This document shows, one piece after another, positions 24,248-35,474 of a stretch of DNA of 64,000 nucleotides. Both the position numbers and the translations under genes were made by a program. This DNA comes from Aporrectodea caliginosa. Its lineage: Eukaryota > Annelida > Clitellata > Crassiclitellata > Lumbricidae. The notes under the pieces are model-generated. The model did no database searches. It was not told the origin of the DNA and saw only the letters and a list, made by a program, of their open reading frames with translations. The stretch is taken from NCBI GenBank assembly GCA_020284085.1, contig JACEVL010000132.1:574501-638500 (forward strand), given 5' to 3'. Each line of letters begins with the position of its first letter. Position 1 is the stretch's first letter.

Positions 24248-24479
24248 GACTTCGCTGTTATAGCATTTTCTCTCTCTTCTATGACTAAAACACACTTGTG
24301 TCTTGCGGTGAGAGACTTAATAAGTTCGCTTAATAATAATTATGCACTTATGATAAACCACTTTTAGCGTCAACTCACTACTTATCTTCAGTGAGCCGCT
24401 CATCGATCGTAATCATCTTCATAATCAATCGCCGATATTCAAAGGTTCAGTAATATAATTACCGTCATCATCACGAGTG

Positions 24480-25460
24480 ATAATTTTATGATTTACGGCT
24501 TTCAGGGATCAAATATTCGCCTAATTGTTGAGGTCTGTTTTCTCTCTATCGTCAGTTGAGCACATAATCGATGAAAGGTTTGATTGTGTCGTCCATTGAA
24601 CAGTCGTATTCTTGTTTGTCTGGACTTCGATTCTATTGAAAGGGCGGAATTTGCTATTGGCAAACAGGCGCCGGCGACACAGTCATGATGGTCTGCAGCC
24701 GGGGTCAGAACGCCACTGCGCAGGACAGATTGAAGTACGGGCAATAATTGATTCAACAGGTTGTTTGACTCTCAATTAGGACTTGTTCGGTGTATAATAG
24801 GAGCTCGTTCGCTCCTTCAGTCGAACACTGCATTCGCCGCCATAGCAGTCACTCGTCGCTTCCGGTATGTGCCGGCGCATGCGCGGTCCAGCCGGCAGAC
24901 GTTTCCGGATTTGCGAAGATGCGCCGCGGACGGAAGGAAGAGCGGGCGAAAGTAGCTTTGTAGCTATCTGCTGTCGTCGGCCACTTGTAATTAGCCGAGG
25001 ATATATGATTGGCAGGACTGCGGAATCGAACGAGCACCTGTTGACAGCGCCGAACGACAATGCATCGAAGATGGCAAAAGATGATGATGATGACCGCGTA
25101 TAACACAGGACCGTCGAGTCAATATCCCGCTTCGAATAGACCTGTATACGGTGCGTCGACGATCGGTTGAACATAGGATCCCGTCAGGATGGTTGGAGCA
25201 TGATTCCATCAAAAGCCGGTCGCATCCGGCTTCAAACGGCGCACGTGTAGCGAAGAATTGAACATGACGCAAGCTACGAGAGTTCTTTGCCTGCATACGA
25301 AATGGTCAATTAAGGTGCGCGCACCTGTGCTCCAAAATGGCAGCCAGCGCGCTTTGATTCCGCCCGTTTCAATACGCGTTTATTTATAGACTCACCTGCG
25401 GAAACGAATAAATGACACTGATTTATGACCGCTGCTGCTGCTGCTGCTGCTGTGGCTGAT
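24480..25460. other. GC-richer gene-free block
   Basis: GC content is visibly higher than in the surroundings at 24650-25350, with overlapping short open frames in several frames, none with a recognisable domain. A short (CTG)n run lies at 25432-25451. It lies about 3.5-4.3 kb upstream of Six3/6 and could be regulatory; no direct evidence. Confidence 0.3.
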
Positions 25461-26095
25461 GCTTACTGCGAGGCTCGGGAGTCTGGCGTCAAACGGTATT
25501 AATTCGAGGATGTCCTGTTGATTGGCTTTTATTGCGCTGGCCGTTTAACGGTCTGCAGTGGCAGCGAACTGCTAATACTTGTGCTTGTCATATTATGGGA
25601 TGGAGTTGTCTTTTAACGTCTGTTGATTAGTAGCACTTAATAATTATTAGCACACAACGTCAGTTTATGGCTGAACGCTTAAACAATTAGCCCACGACAT
25701 CGTGTTTTACAGGCCACGGTTGAGTAAGACCGTTTCACTTGGTACAGAAATCTGTCGTAGGCAGCAATGAAAATCGTCCATAACGCATGACCTTTTGCAG
25801 TTTGTAGGCCCGAATGCAGAAAAGCATTAAACAAATTACAGAAGAGTGATTTAAACACAGTGTCAAGTGTGCAAACAGCGAAAAGTTTCGTGAATTTGGT
25901 TAACGAAATATTTCGCATCGCAGCTGTAGAGCACGCTGTAGAGAATCTGTGAACCTGCACATGAAGTTTCTTTTAATAAGCATGCCACTTAAAACATTTG
26001 CGATAGTCTTTTGATATTGCCAATTATAGACTGAGGCTAACAGCAGTTATTTATGGAACAATAATTATAATTGACAGTGCCGTTCAAAGTTATGT

Positions 26096-26440
26096 CAGGT
26101 TCTGCTCCTCCTTACTTATCACCTTTAGACACTCCATGTGCTGCTCTTGAGTCAAGACGTGGATTGCGATCAGCTTCGAAAAGAGACTTCGTAATCAAAA
26201 GAACATAGCTACAGTTTGGAAACAGAATGTTTGAAGTTGCTGGTCCAGCTGAATGGAACTCTTTACCAGAACTAATCAGAAGATCATCCTCAATTAATAT
26301 TTTAAAATCTAAACTTAAAACTTATCTCTTCTCTAAGTACTATATGATTAGTAAGTATACGCCCTACATTGTAACGAGTCCTTTGAGTAAGACTCAGTTT
26401 TATTAAGGCGCGTTATAAATACAAGTTGTATTGAATTGTA
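26096..26440 (+). pseudogene. LINE reverse-transcriptase C-terminal remnant
   Basis: The frame reads SGSAPPYLSPLDTPCAALES, then RRGLRSASKRDFVIKRT, a TAG, then FGNRMFEVAGPAEWNSLPEL and LKSKLKTYLF. This is the 'APPYLS', 'LRSS', 'GxRxFxVAxPxxWNSLP', 'FKxxLKTYLF' series of CR1/L2-type ORF2. Only one stop interrupts it, so it is younger than its relatives here. The 3' end is GGCGCGTTATAAATACAAG. Confidence 0.9.
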
Positions 26441-26914
26441 TAGAGAAAGCAGACGTCAGCCATAAGCAGATCGAAAAACACCATGACACATAATAATAAA
26501 TTCCAATGTTTCTTACTAAAACAAGACTCTGAATCTCGGTTTCACGCTGAGAAATGGAATTATACTCGTAAAGATTTCCAGTTTTACAATGCGTCGGACA
26601 AAATAGATTTCTCTCTTATAGGCTTTACATGAATGTCCGTTAGATAAATTATTGCAAATTGCACGCTATGAAATTCAGTCTTATTTGAGGAAGCACTTAA
26701 TAGATAGGCCTATAGGCCTACCCGTTATTTCAGCATTATTTTTGCATTACCGAATGCAACTTAGTATTATTTTTGTGGTGAGTTTTAGTTGCAGTAGTTG
26801 CAGTAGCCACCTCCTAAGGATACGAATCCAGGAGATTAGCAATTTTTAACATTTAGCAATTGTGGTGGTGTTTAACGCATAGGAGATCATATCGAAATAG
26901 GAGACTAGCCCAAT

Positions 26915-27290
26915 CCGGAGAGGTACTGCAGTAGCAGCAGGAGTAGCAATAGTAGCAGGAGTAGCAATACTAGCAGCAGTAGTGGTGGTGGTTGTAGCAG
27001 TAGCAATAGTAATTTTAGTAATAATAGTAGTAGTAGTAGTGAAGTAGTGGTTTTGGTGGTTGTAGTTGCGATTGCTGTAGTAGAAGCAGCGATAGTAGTT
27101 GTGTTGGTGGTGGTGGTAGTAGCAGTGGTGGTAGTAGTAAGTAGCAGTGGTGGTGGCGGCGTGGCATTGGCGGGCGGTGGCGGCGGCGGCGGTAGAATAT
27201 ACAGTGGTGGTGGCGGTGGTGGTGGTGGTGTGGTGGTGGCGGTGGTGGTGGTGGTGGTGGTGGTGGAAGAAGAAATATTTGTAGTAGGCT
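26915..27290. repeat. (GTA)n / (GGT)n microsatellite
   Basis: AGCAGTAG-type units at 26925-27040 pass into GTGGTGGCGG units at 27100-27270. Confidence 0.95.
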
Positions 27291-27603
27291 ACTGTTAGCC
27301 TAATGACTTCTTGTTTGTCAGGGTTGTTACTGCAAACCTTCTAATCCAGAGACTTTGTAATTGATTGGTCTTGCTAATCTCAATCGTCTGATTTCATATC
27401 CTTTCCACGAATTTTACAGAAAAGCTTTACATTAGAGCTGGGGCTATAATAGTCCCAAGTTAGGGTTTAATTCAAAAGCTGTAATATGACAAAATCGCCT
27501 TATTTCTGTCGACGGCAACGGCCTTTGTTCAGTTTGTTGTCATAACGTTGCCGTTAAACTCTGGATCCAATACAATTTCAAACCACTTTAAAGTGTTTGA
27601 TAA

Positions 27604-27695
27604 TGACGTCAACGTATAAGTCGCTAAGATCAATACCTTATGACGTCATTATCAGGCATTGATTTGGGACGTCATTTTTTATTTTTGTGACGTCG
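27604..27695. promoter_or_regulatory. cluster of CRE-like TGACGTCA sites
   Basis: Two perfect CRE palindromes TGACGTCA at 27604-27611 and 27641-27648, plus GGACGTCA at 27668-27675 and TGACGTCG at 27688-27695, all within 92 bp. CREB/ATF factors bind this motif. The cluster lies 1.2 kb upstream of the first exon of the Ig gene. A regulatory role is inference. Confidence 0.45.
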
Positions 27696-27910
27696 TTCAG
27701 CGAGAACAAGTAACGAATATACAGTGATTTTTGCATTTGAAAGTGTTCGTTCAAATTTCTTCATTTAGGAATCTTAAGTTTATAGTTTAATTCGTAAGTG
27801 GCACTAAGTGCGTATATGATGTTTGCGAAAGTCGCTAAAAACGTTGCTCTTCATGCAGACTGGAAACTGTACTTGGGTAGGTTTCAATTGCATGTATAAG
27901 TATATGTATA

Positions 27911-28220
27911 TAAATCACTTTAATCAACGAAGAAGACATACAATGGAGAATTGGACGCGCTTCACAAGCATTTGGAATAATGAACAGGATATGGAGAAGC
28001 ACAGTATTACCAAAGAAAACCGAGACAAAAATATACGAGACGATGATACAACCGATTTTTATACACGGATCGGAATGTTGGACAATGCGAAACCAAGATG
28101 AGAAAAGAATTCTTACAGCAGAAATGAGCTGGCTGCGGAAGATTGCAAGGATTTCAAGACTAGGGTCTACAGAAAATAAGAAAGTATGGTATAAGACAGT
28201 CATTAGGTATCCAAACAACT
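27911..28220 (+). pseudogene. LINE reverse-transcriptase C-terminal remnant, second family
   Basis: An uninterrupted plus-strand frame reads EDIQWRIGRASQAFGIMNRI, WRSTVLPKKTETKIYETM, IFIHGSECWTM and LTAEMSWLRKIARISRL. This is the typical region after the RT domain of craniate- and invertebrate-type LINEs ('RI.KA..AFG.L...W......S...K...Y...V...LLYGSETW', 'EM..LR...GI'). It lacks a start and all upstream domains. Frame integrity over about 95 codons suggests a recent insertion. Confidence 0.88.
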
Positions 28221-28289
28221 CTGCTAATACATTTTGAGGACTGTAGGTGATCGAAAACGAAAAAGATAAAAATAATTAATAAATTTGAC

Positions 28290-28388
28290 ACCGGTCCACC
28301 TGCAGTGGGAAAATTCCAGCCGGTCCCTGACACTGAAAATTAATTCCTGCCGGTCCGTGACACTGAAAAGTTTGGGAAGCGCTGCAAT
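28290..28388 (-). mobile_element. hAT-type element end
   Basis: On the minus strand it begins CAGCGCTTCCCAAACTTTTC, then a twice-repeated CAGTGTCA..GACCGGC unit. This beginning is usual for hAT termini. The other end and target duplication were not found. Confidence 0.5.
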
Positions 28389-28919
28389 AGACAACAAATG
28401 ACTCAGGACAATGGGGATCATTTATTCGTACACATCGCCGCCAAATGGCTGGCATCAGGAATTAATTATAATGATTTTACGCGAAAGAAGTCGATAGGAC
28501 TAAGGCGTCTACTGGTGGAGTAGGTTTAACTGCACTTCCCACTCATTCCTTTTAATTTGAAGAGCTATGCGTTAGTTAGGCCCTATGTTGGCCTACTGCA
28601 TTATGTCCTCAAAAAACTAGATATTTATATGACGCCTTTAAATATCGCTCAATGACACAGCAATATGGCTGACTAGAGGATCTTTAAAAAAGACGCGACT
28701 GTGAATTATAGCCTTCGCTTTTGCCGACGCTTTCATTTACAATACATTAAACCACGTAACACTACATTACATTAAAGACTGTATTATGTCGCATTGCGAC
28801 CTATCGCGTCGCATCGAGTATTGCACCTATAGTGTTGGCGCGACGTTTTGGTTTATTGTAAGCCCGAGTTTTATTTGTTACTTATTTCAAAATTTTCAGG
28901 GTGAATGGCTATGTAGAAA

Positions 28920-29031
28920 ATGGCGGATGTGTTTATGCTCACAGAGGGCGTCTGGATTTTCCTCTTGATTGTTGAGGTTATCGACGGAGAAATTCAGTTT
29001 GCCACTCCTGCAGCTTTGTCACTTGGAAAAG
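28920..29031 (+). CDS. Ig-domain protein, exon 1 (signal peptide)
   Basis: Short first coding exon, 37 codons plus one base. ATG at 28920 has A at -3 and G at +4, a strong initiation context. The product starts MADVFMLTEG and has a hydrophobic core VWIFLLIVEV, then IDG and EIQFATPA, fitting a cleaved signal peptide of about 23 residues. The donor G|GTCAGA at 29031/29032 leaves phase 1, exactly as needed by the Ig exon at 30555. The joined junction reads SLGKVWYGRKGFSL, a smooth start for an Ig domain. The exon is too short to stand out by length and rests on initiation context, hydrophobicity and phase. The 1.5-kb intron downstream holds a GAT microsatellite and a SINE. Confidence 0.65.
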
Positions 29032-29072
29032 GTCAGAGAAATTCACAAGCTAATAATAATAATAAGATTTAG

Positions 29073-29073
<1 letters not shown>

Positions 29074-29127
<54 letters not shown>

Positions 29128-29275
29128 GATGAAGATGATGATGACGATGACGATGACGATGACGATTATGATTATGATGATGATGATTTTACAAGCTAAT
29201 AATAATAATAATATTTAGTGATGATGATGATGATGATGACGACGACATATGATGATGATGATGATGATGCTGATC
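29074..29275. repeat. (GAT)n microsatellite in Ig-gene intron 1
   Basis: Two GAT arrays (29074-29195, 29218-29270) flanking a duplicated ACAAGCTAATAATAATAATA segment (29045-29064, 29190-29211), a local duplication of array plus flank. Confidence 0.95.
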
Positions 29276-30194
29276 CGGATAATAATAACCATATTAATTT
29301 CTGGTCGAGGGATAAACCGTTCCAGAAAACCATCTTCCTTTCTCCGGATAATAGTTTTGATAGCCTGAGGGATTAGTACTACCTCAGGTAAAAATAATAA
29401 TAACAACAACGAAAATTTCTAGGGCGCTGTAACACAGCCTTGCCGCTATACAAGGGCGCTTAACGAGACTGTAAAATTGAGCGGAGTAAGTCTGCAGTAT
29501 AATAGGTGAAGAGAAACGCCTACAAAACGAGCTGAAACATCAAGCAAAGTAAGCAATTGTGAACAGGTAAGTCTTTAGTTTAGATTACCCTTCAAGGACT
29601 CAGCCAAATCAGCTGAACGGATCGCAGAAGGGAGACTGCTAAGGTCAGGGAAATTTTTTTCTTAAGGTTAAGGAATTTCATCCCAAGGTCAGGGAGTTAG
29701 TAACACAAGATCATGGCTGTGGTATGCATACTCGGGTGGCTCTGTCATAAAGCCATGACTCAATTACAAACATCGGCTGTACTTTGCCATTTCATTTTAA
29801 CGATGAGCTGCATTGGCTTCCCAGTCGCTTTTAGAACAATCTCGTCGTTTAAATCGTTAAATCACACCTTTTTCTGTCTACTATGTGTTGCTCTATACAT
29901 GCAGCACTTTCCCATCTTAAAACGTGCTACATAAATACAATAACATACATATTGGTCCTACACACTGGAACATATATCCTTACATTGAGGCACGAGGAGG
30001 CAGTTGCTTCCTCTTGCATTTTTATATACTGAAGTCTGGAACTTCTATTGGCCAATGAGCCCCAATTGGCTTTGCCAAAGGTCTTTTAGAAAGTTGCCTC
30101 GTCGTTTGAATGTTAGTCTCACACCTGCCTGTACACTACTATATGTCAGCTCTATACATGCATACATGTACACACTACATAAACACATACGTTC

Positions 30195-30415
30195 ATGCCC
30201 GATAGCGCATTGGATAACATCTGGCACAGAGACCGAGAGGTACCGGGGTTCGAGCCCCCGTTGGGCGGATATGCTTTGTAGGCTGCCACCCGCCGTCGCC
30301 GTTGTATTGCAAGCTGTCTGTTCTGTTAGTAGTTAAGATTTAAATTGCATAACATGTAAATGTACAGCGCTGTAGTCGTTTGTCAGGCGCTTAATAAAAG
30401 AAAAGATATTATTTA
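30195..30415 (+). mobile_element. tRNA-derived SINE (family D)
   Basis: GATAGCGCATTGGATAACAT (A-box-like) and GGGTTCGAGCCCCCG (B box) are followed by a body ending CAGGCGCTTAATAAAAG. It does not fold into a good tRNA cloverleaf by eye, and lies in the intron between Ig exons 1 and 2. Confidence 0.6.
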
Positions 30416-30554
30416 TTATACATACATGCATGCATACATAGATGCAAACACACTTACATACATACGATGTGCTGATATTTACATGCGATGATGTGCTGAC
30501 TGGTGTGTTTTAATGCCACGGTATGTCATGTGATATGGAGATTGTGTGCTTTAG

Positions 30555-30815
30555 TCTGGTACGGCAGGAAAGGTTTTTCGCTGAACATACCCTGTGTGAC
30601 GGAAGAGGCGCCCGGAGACAAGTACCATGGGGCGATGTACAACTGGAGAGAGAAGGGTGAGAATGGCACGGGGTATCTCGGCTTTCGTCGTACGATCTAT
30701 GGCAATGGTACGCTGACCGTTGTTGAGCTGCAGACGATCGATACCGGACAAATCGAGTGCGTCGTATCCAAGGTCGAAACGTCGGAAAGATTCATCTTCA
30801 GTCACACCGTCATAG
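30555..30815 (+). CDS. Ig-domain protein, exon 2 (first Ig domain)
   Basis: Phase 1-1 exon of 261 bp encoding nearly a whole Ig domain, as in most extracellular Ig modules. Seen: the B-strand cysteine in FSLNIPC, the C-strand tryptophan in AMYNWREKG, and the F-strand motif LQTIDTGQIECVV, where Ile replaces the usual Tyr of DxGxYxC. Two N-glycosylation sequons, NGT at GENGTG and GNGTL. Acceptor GTGTGCTTTAG|TC at 30554; donor ATAG|GTCAGC at 30815. The protein is secreted or membrane-attached. Immune, adhesion or neural roles are all possible, and nothing in the exon decides between them. Gene not recognised beyond the fold. Confidence 0.82.
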
Positions 30816-30854
30816 GTCAGCATATCCAACAAGATCGATATATGCAGTCATTGC

Positions 30855-31375
30855 AAATATTTATATAGCACCTCTTCAGCAGTGATCCCGTCCTAAAAAA
30901 AAAGGACCGGTGCACCACGACTTCAGGTGCAATGTTAATCTAGAAATTTTTACCGGTACGGCGTTCCGGTCGTCAAAAAAGAACCGGAACGCCGTTCCGG
31001 TGCGTTCCGGTCGTAACCGATCTCTGCTCTTAAGGGTTACTACTCATTGGTGCTCCCGACCCTAGCACGGCTAAGAAGATCAGTTCTAAGGCTAGCGTAG
31101 AATGCGTCAGAATGGACCATGTGTATAGCAAGGGCAGCGTCAATGGGAGCTCGTTCCATACAGAGACAGACCACCGAGAAGGCACGGTTGTGCCGTGTAG
31201 AAGTACGGGAGAAGGGGGTACGGAGGCCCCCGTTCCATGGAACGGAGGGAGCTACGACCTCTGGTACTCAGGGTAGGGCAGGTAAGCTCGCGCAGGTAGG
31301 CTGGGGCAACGCCCAGCAAGCACCGCCAGACTAGAGCAGCGATCCGGTGTAGATCTGCTGGGGAGAGGAGGCCGA
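30855..31375 (-). pseudogene. LINE reverse-transcriptase C-terminal remnant, split by a MITE
   Basis: Minus-strand frames read RIAALVWRCLLGVAPAYLRE, LTCPTLSTRGRSSLRSMERG, then shifted segments TAQPCLLGGLSLYGTSSH and LRTDLLS. This is the 'VWRCLxGxAPxYL', 'LRS', 'FSVxxxxxWNxLP' series. The tail GTCGGGAGCACCAATGAG, then CCCTTAAGAG, is interrupted by the MITE at 30880-31026 and resumes as GTGCTATATAAATATTTG. In the intron between Ig exons 2 and 3. Confidence 0.82.
30880..31026. mobile_element. short hAT-type MITE with internal hairpin
   Basis: 147 bp inserted in the LINE tail. Ends CAGTGATCCCGTCC and, read inward from the right, CAGAGATCGGTTACGA. Flanks CTCTTCAG (30872-30879) and CTCTTAAG (31027-31034) are an 8-bp duplication with one mismatch. 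The inside contains the inverted repeat ACGGCGTTCCGGT / ACCGGAACGCCGT (30959-30994). Confidence 0.75.
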
Positions 31376-31414
31376 TATATCGAAACTGTTCGTCAATGAC
31401 ATGACTTAAAGTGT

Positions 31415-31600
31415 GGGTCAGAGTAGCCGAATAGATAGAGCGCTCGACCTATAACACGAGAGCAGTGGTTCGAGTCTCCATTCAGGAGGACATTGTGTAA
31501 GGAGAACCTTGAGCATAAACGCACAACTGCTCGTTTACGGTCGTGAATGCACTTCTGAGCTTTGGAAGGAAGGCAAAATCAAACTACAGTTGTATTATTA
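31415..31600 (+). mobile_element. tRNA-derived SINE (family C)
   Basis: AGTAGCCGAATAGATAGAGC (A-box-like), GTGGTTCGAGTCTCC (B box), body CCTTGAGCATAAACGCAC and 3' part GTGCAC-like TGCACTTCTGAGCTTTGGA, then AAATCAAACTACAGTTGTA. It shares its 3' part with the SINE at 22445-22870. Confidence 0.75.
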
Positions 31601-32064
31601 TTATATTCGTTTAATATGAAAAGTAATTTACCAGTTGACACACCGCAACAGGGAACAGAAAAGGGACTACAACTGAACTGAAAATGTCTTTAGAGCGTCA
31701 TTTTTGGCTTAAAGATTGTGGGCCAGATTTGACTGATTGTCGATATATTGTGTTTGGTCGGTCGTAATGTAACAGTAGCGTTTTATAAATTTTGAGCTTA
31801 CGATTACGATTACACAGGACTACACTTCTGGCCGTACAATATCTAGCGAATCGCAGATTCCAACAATGGCGCTACAGAATTTTACTTATCTGTGTATTTT
31901 TGATGTATAAGTATTAACTTAGATACTTTATTTATTTATTTGGGTTTTTGTTTATTGGTACACGTAATTATTGAATTATTTGTTCCGTTTATTTTTTGTT
32001 TATTTCTGTATTTATTTTATATATTGACAAGGGTGAATTTATGAGCTGGTGTTTTGTGTTGCAG

Positions 32065-32249
32065 TCTACTACGTCGCTGAGTTCTCCATGATCAATCCAT
32101 TCGTCTACACAGTGCCAAACTGTGCCGAAGCCCTGACGGTAAATAAACTGCACGATCTGCTTGAGTTCACGTGCAATGATTACCGGAATCGGGCAGTCAT
32201 GTGTCCATTCACGGCGAGGAAGGACTGCACCAAGAAAACACCTGTAGAG
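32065..32249 (+). CDS. Ig-domain protein, exon 3 (second, cysteine-rich module, first half)
   Basis: 185-bp exon, entry phase 1, exit phase 0. Acceptor TTTTGTGTTGCAG|TC at 32064; donor GAG|GTCAGT at 32249. The product VYYVAEFSMINPFVYTVPNC leads into a segment with four cysteines spaced x16, x9 and x7. LLEFTCNDY fits an Ig B strand, but the extra cysteines are unusual for a plain Ig domain. With exon 4 it probably forms one domain split by an intron. Frame and phase join cleanly on both sides. Function unknown. Confidence 0.72.
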
Positions 32250-33639
32250 GTCAGTATTAAAGACAGCGTTTCATGCTAATTAGGTGAGGTAACGGTAGAT
32301 TATATTAGATTAGAGTCAGATCAGATCAGTTAAGAGCACACTAGACTACAGCTCAGCACAGTAGAGTTGATTAGTCCAAATGCCGGGCATGGCTAGCGGC
32401 TTTCGAAAACTCTTAAGCAAAATTATTGACCTGAGTCTTTTTAACCTTCATGGCAAGAATAATAATTAAAAACGAATCTGATACTGTCTTTCGCTTATAG
32501 AAAACGTCGCTCAAAAGACCACGTAAACCGCGAGGTAAACCACTTTGACGAGCATTGATTGCACTTTGCCTATAATTATATTAAATAAATTATCAAATTG
32601 TTAAATAAATAAACAGCCTCTTGATGATGTTGAAGTTTAATTGAAGTTGGCGTTTGAATTAAAGGTTTCATTTAAGCGAGTTAAGAAGGGGTGATTCGAA
32701 TTTTGAGAGGATTCATATATCATTGCAATATATTATCGTTTATTAGACGAAGTTTACGCTTTCAATTAAAGGTCGTATAGCTTCCTCATAAATCCATAAA
32801 TCGTCTGCGGACGTTGTGGTTAGATTAGCGCTCGACATTTTTAAGACGACAAATTATGTGCGCTCTGCCTAAATGCCACTTTTTACGGCACTAGAACTAA
32901 AACCGAATCCGATGTAAAAACGCTTTCGACGGACGGTCTGCGGCGATTTATTGCCAATTATACCAGACAATTAAGTCTCCGTTAATTCAGAAAAAGCGAG
33001 TTCGTTTGTTACGACAAAATGACGACCGCTGCTAAGAACAAAAAATCTGAGCAGTGTTCGCGCATGATAATACAATGATCAACACATTCGTCTGAACGGA
33101 GGACTGTCATGTTTAATGACAGACATACAGACGTCATGGGGTGCACTGAACCGCATCCACCCCGTCAGTACAATGCTTGACAGTCTGTATGATGTAACTG
33201 AATCGATTATGCCGTGTCACGGAGCGTCCAGGTAGGCCTACACAGCGAGGCGAGAAGCGACGCATTATGATTTGAAGGCCGTGCCGGGGTGCGACTTAGC
33301 ATCGCGCCTGATAGAGGTCCACTTGGGTCACGTAGTTATTACGGTAGGCCTACATACATGTACGTCGACTATAATTTATTAATCAGTGGCGCAGCTCTGG
33401 GATTTTAGATCCTCTGGCTGAAGAGCGTGCACGAATAATGCAATAAAAAAACTTAGCGGGTGCTTCAGATCATGAGGAGAAACAAACAAATGGCCAATTG
33501 CTCCGGAATCAGAAACCACAACTCTAAAGTCTAAACCACTGACAAACACTTATCGAAAATAGGCTATAAGTGACAAACATAGAGACCTCTAAATGATTTT
33601 TGTGAGGAATCATTTCTACCTTTGGTTAATAATTATAAT

Positions 33640-33775
33640 GATGGTAGCAGCAGTAGTAGTGGTACTAGTAGTAATAGTTGTTTTTGTTGTTGTTGCTGTA
33701 GTAGTAGTCGTGGTGGTGGTGGTGGTGGTGGTGGTGGCGGCAGCAGCAGCAGTTGTAGTAGTAATTCCAGACAAT
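33640..33775. repeat. (GTA)n / (GTG)n microsatellite in Ig-gene intron 3
   Basis: AGTAGTAGTGGTACTAGTAG passes to pure GTG units at 33709-33735. Frames across it are repeat translations. Confidence 0.93.
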
Positions 33776-34030
33776 TCTGCGTTTTTAATAATGGTGAAGT
33801 CCCTAAGGCACCTTTTTACCTTGAGGCATAAAATAATAATAATAATAATACACAATGATAATAATAACAGCATCAAGTGATAACACTAATAACTGTAATG
33901 CCAGCAGTTTTTTTGCGAGACACAACATTTCGCGGCCAATATTATACTTGATGTGGAGTATTGATTATTTTCTTGAAAGTGGCGCTACATGAAGACCGTG
34001 TGCTATATATGCATTCATCTGTATGAACAG

Positions 34031-34246
34031 GTGAGTGAGAGCAGCGATGGAGCGTATCGGCTGCGGATAATAATTGAACAGCAACCGGAAAAGACGTTTG
34101 TTGTGCCCGACTGCAGTCTGAAGTGCATGAAGAAAAGCATGATCGGTCATCTCCAGGAATACGTCAGTCGCAGTCGTTTATCTTCATTCACCAACCGTCT
34201 GATTGATTTTTATCTGCGCCTTAATAGCTGTATACTGTTGAACTAA
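34031..34246 (+). CDS. Ig-domain protein, exon 4 (second module, second half; 3' end uncertain)
   Basis: The entry is in phase 0 after TGAACAG|GTGAGT, matching exon 3. The encoded GAYRLRIIIEQQPEKTFVV followed by PDCSLKCMKKS looks like the late strands of an Ig-like domain (hydrophobic alternation, then Cys). A donor TAC|GTCAGT at 34162/34163 would close the exon in phase 0 after 230 residues in total. Without splicing, the frame runs on for 27 residues to a stop at 34244-34246, giving a 257-residue secreted protein with no membrane anchor. I give the full open extent here; which end is used cannot be told. No convincing downstream exon was found before the convergent neighbour at 37832. Confidence 0.62.
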   Translation: MSESSDGAYRLRIIIEQQPEKTFVVPDCSLKCMKKSMIGHLQEYVSRSRLSSFTNRLIDFYLRLNSCILLN

Positions 34247-34589
34247 TTTGCATATGAGACAGACACGCGCAGGTTAGACACGGTGTGGGTGATGTGCGAG
34301 ACGGTATCCGATTGGTCGAACCCTCGCCATTGTTGCAGTGGTGGGTATAGAGCAGGTGGCAGGCAGGAGTAGGTGCGCAGGCATTGCACGGGTATCGCAT
34401 CGCACAGCATCGCATCGCACGCACGCATCGCCATCGCGCATCGCACGCACGCATCAAGCATACGCTAATGGCACGCACACGCACGCACGCGTTCATACGC
34501 ATATATATCGCAGAGCATCAGAGAGGAGCGGGAGCAGTATATGCTTACTATAGCACAGAGAGACAGAGAGAGAACTAAGAGGAGTACAT

Positions 34590-35470
34590 TATCTTACATT
34601 ACATTTACATTATCTTACATTACATTTACATTATCTTACAATGCATTTACATTATCTTACATTACATTTACATTATCTTACATTGCATTTACATTATCTT
34701 ACATTACATTTACATTATCTTACATTACATTTACATTATCTTACATTACAGTTACATTATCTTACATTACATTTACATTATCTTACATTACTTACATTAT
34801 CTTACATTACAGTTACATTATCTTACATTACATTTACATTATCTACATTATCTTACATTGCATTTACATTATCTTACATTACATTTATCTATATCTACAT
34901 TACATTTACATTATCTTACAATGCATTTACATTATCTTACAATGCATTTACATCATCCACATCACACTCCACGCCATCCACATCACACTCCACACCATCT
35001 CACAACGCACTAATACTCATCCTTTGGCCATCACACTAATACTCATCCTCACATCACACTCATTACCATCCACATCACAGCCACACCATCCCACATCACA
35101 CTCCACACCATCCCACATCACACTCACTCATCCCCACACCGCACTGGCCACTCATCCCACATCACACTCATTACTGATCCACATCACACTCACTCATCCC
35201 ACAACCCACCTACCATCCACACACCGCACTCCACATCATCCTCACATCACACTCATCATCCCACATCACACTAACACTCTCATCCCCACATTACAGTTAC
35301 ATTATCTTACATTACATGCACATTATCTTACATTACATGCACATTATCTTACATTACATTTACATTATCTTACATTACATTTACATTATATTACATTACA
35401 TTTACATTATCTTACATTACATTTACATTATCTTACATAACCTTACTTTATATTACATTACCTAACCTGT
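34590..35470. repeat. compound minisatellite, ATTATCTTACATTACATTTAC and CATCCCACATCACACTCA
   Basis: An ~21-bp unit (TTACATTATCTTACATTACA) fills 34590-34945 and returns at 35283-35450. Between them lie ~18-bp CCACATCACACTCATCC units (34946-35282). The 299-codon open frame across it is repeat translation. Confidence 0.95.
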
Positions 35471-35474
35471 ATAC

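Noticed and set aside
30195..30275. Possible tRNA gene
   Set aside because: A- and B-box-like motifs are present but stems do not pair well and a SINE body follows; read as a SINE promoter. The same holds for 2511-2580, 40467-40530, 31415-31475 and 49530-49608.
34541..35440. 299-codon open reading frame, the longest in the window
   Set aside because: It is a translation of the TTACATTATC minisatellite and its CACATCACACTCA companion; period and composition explain the open frame.
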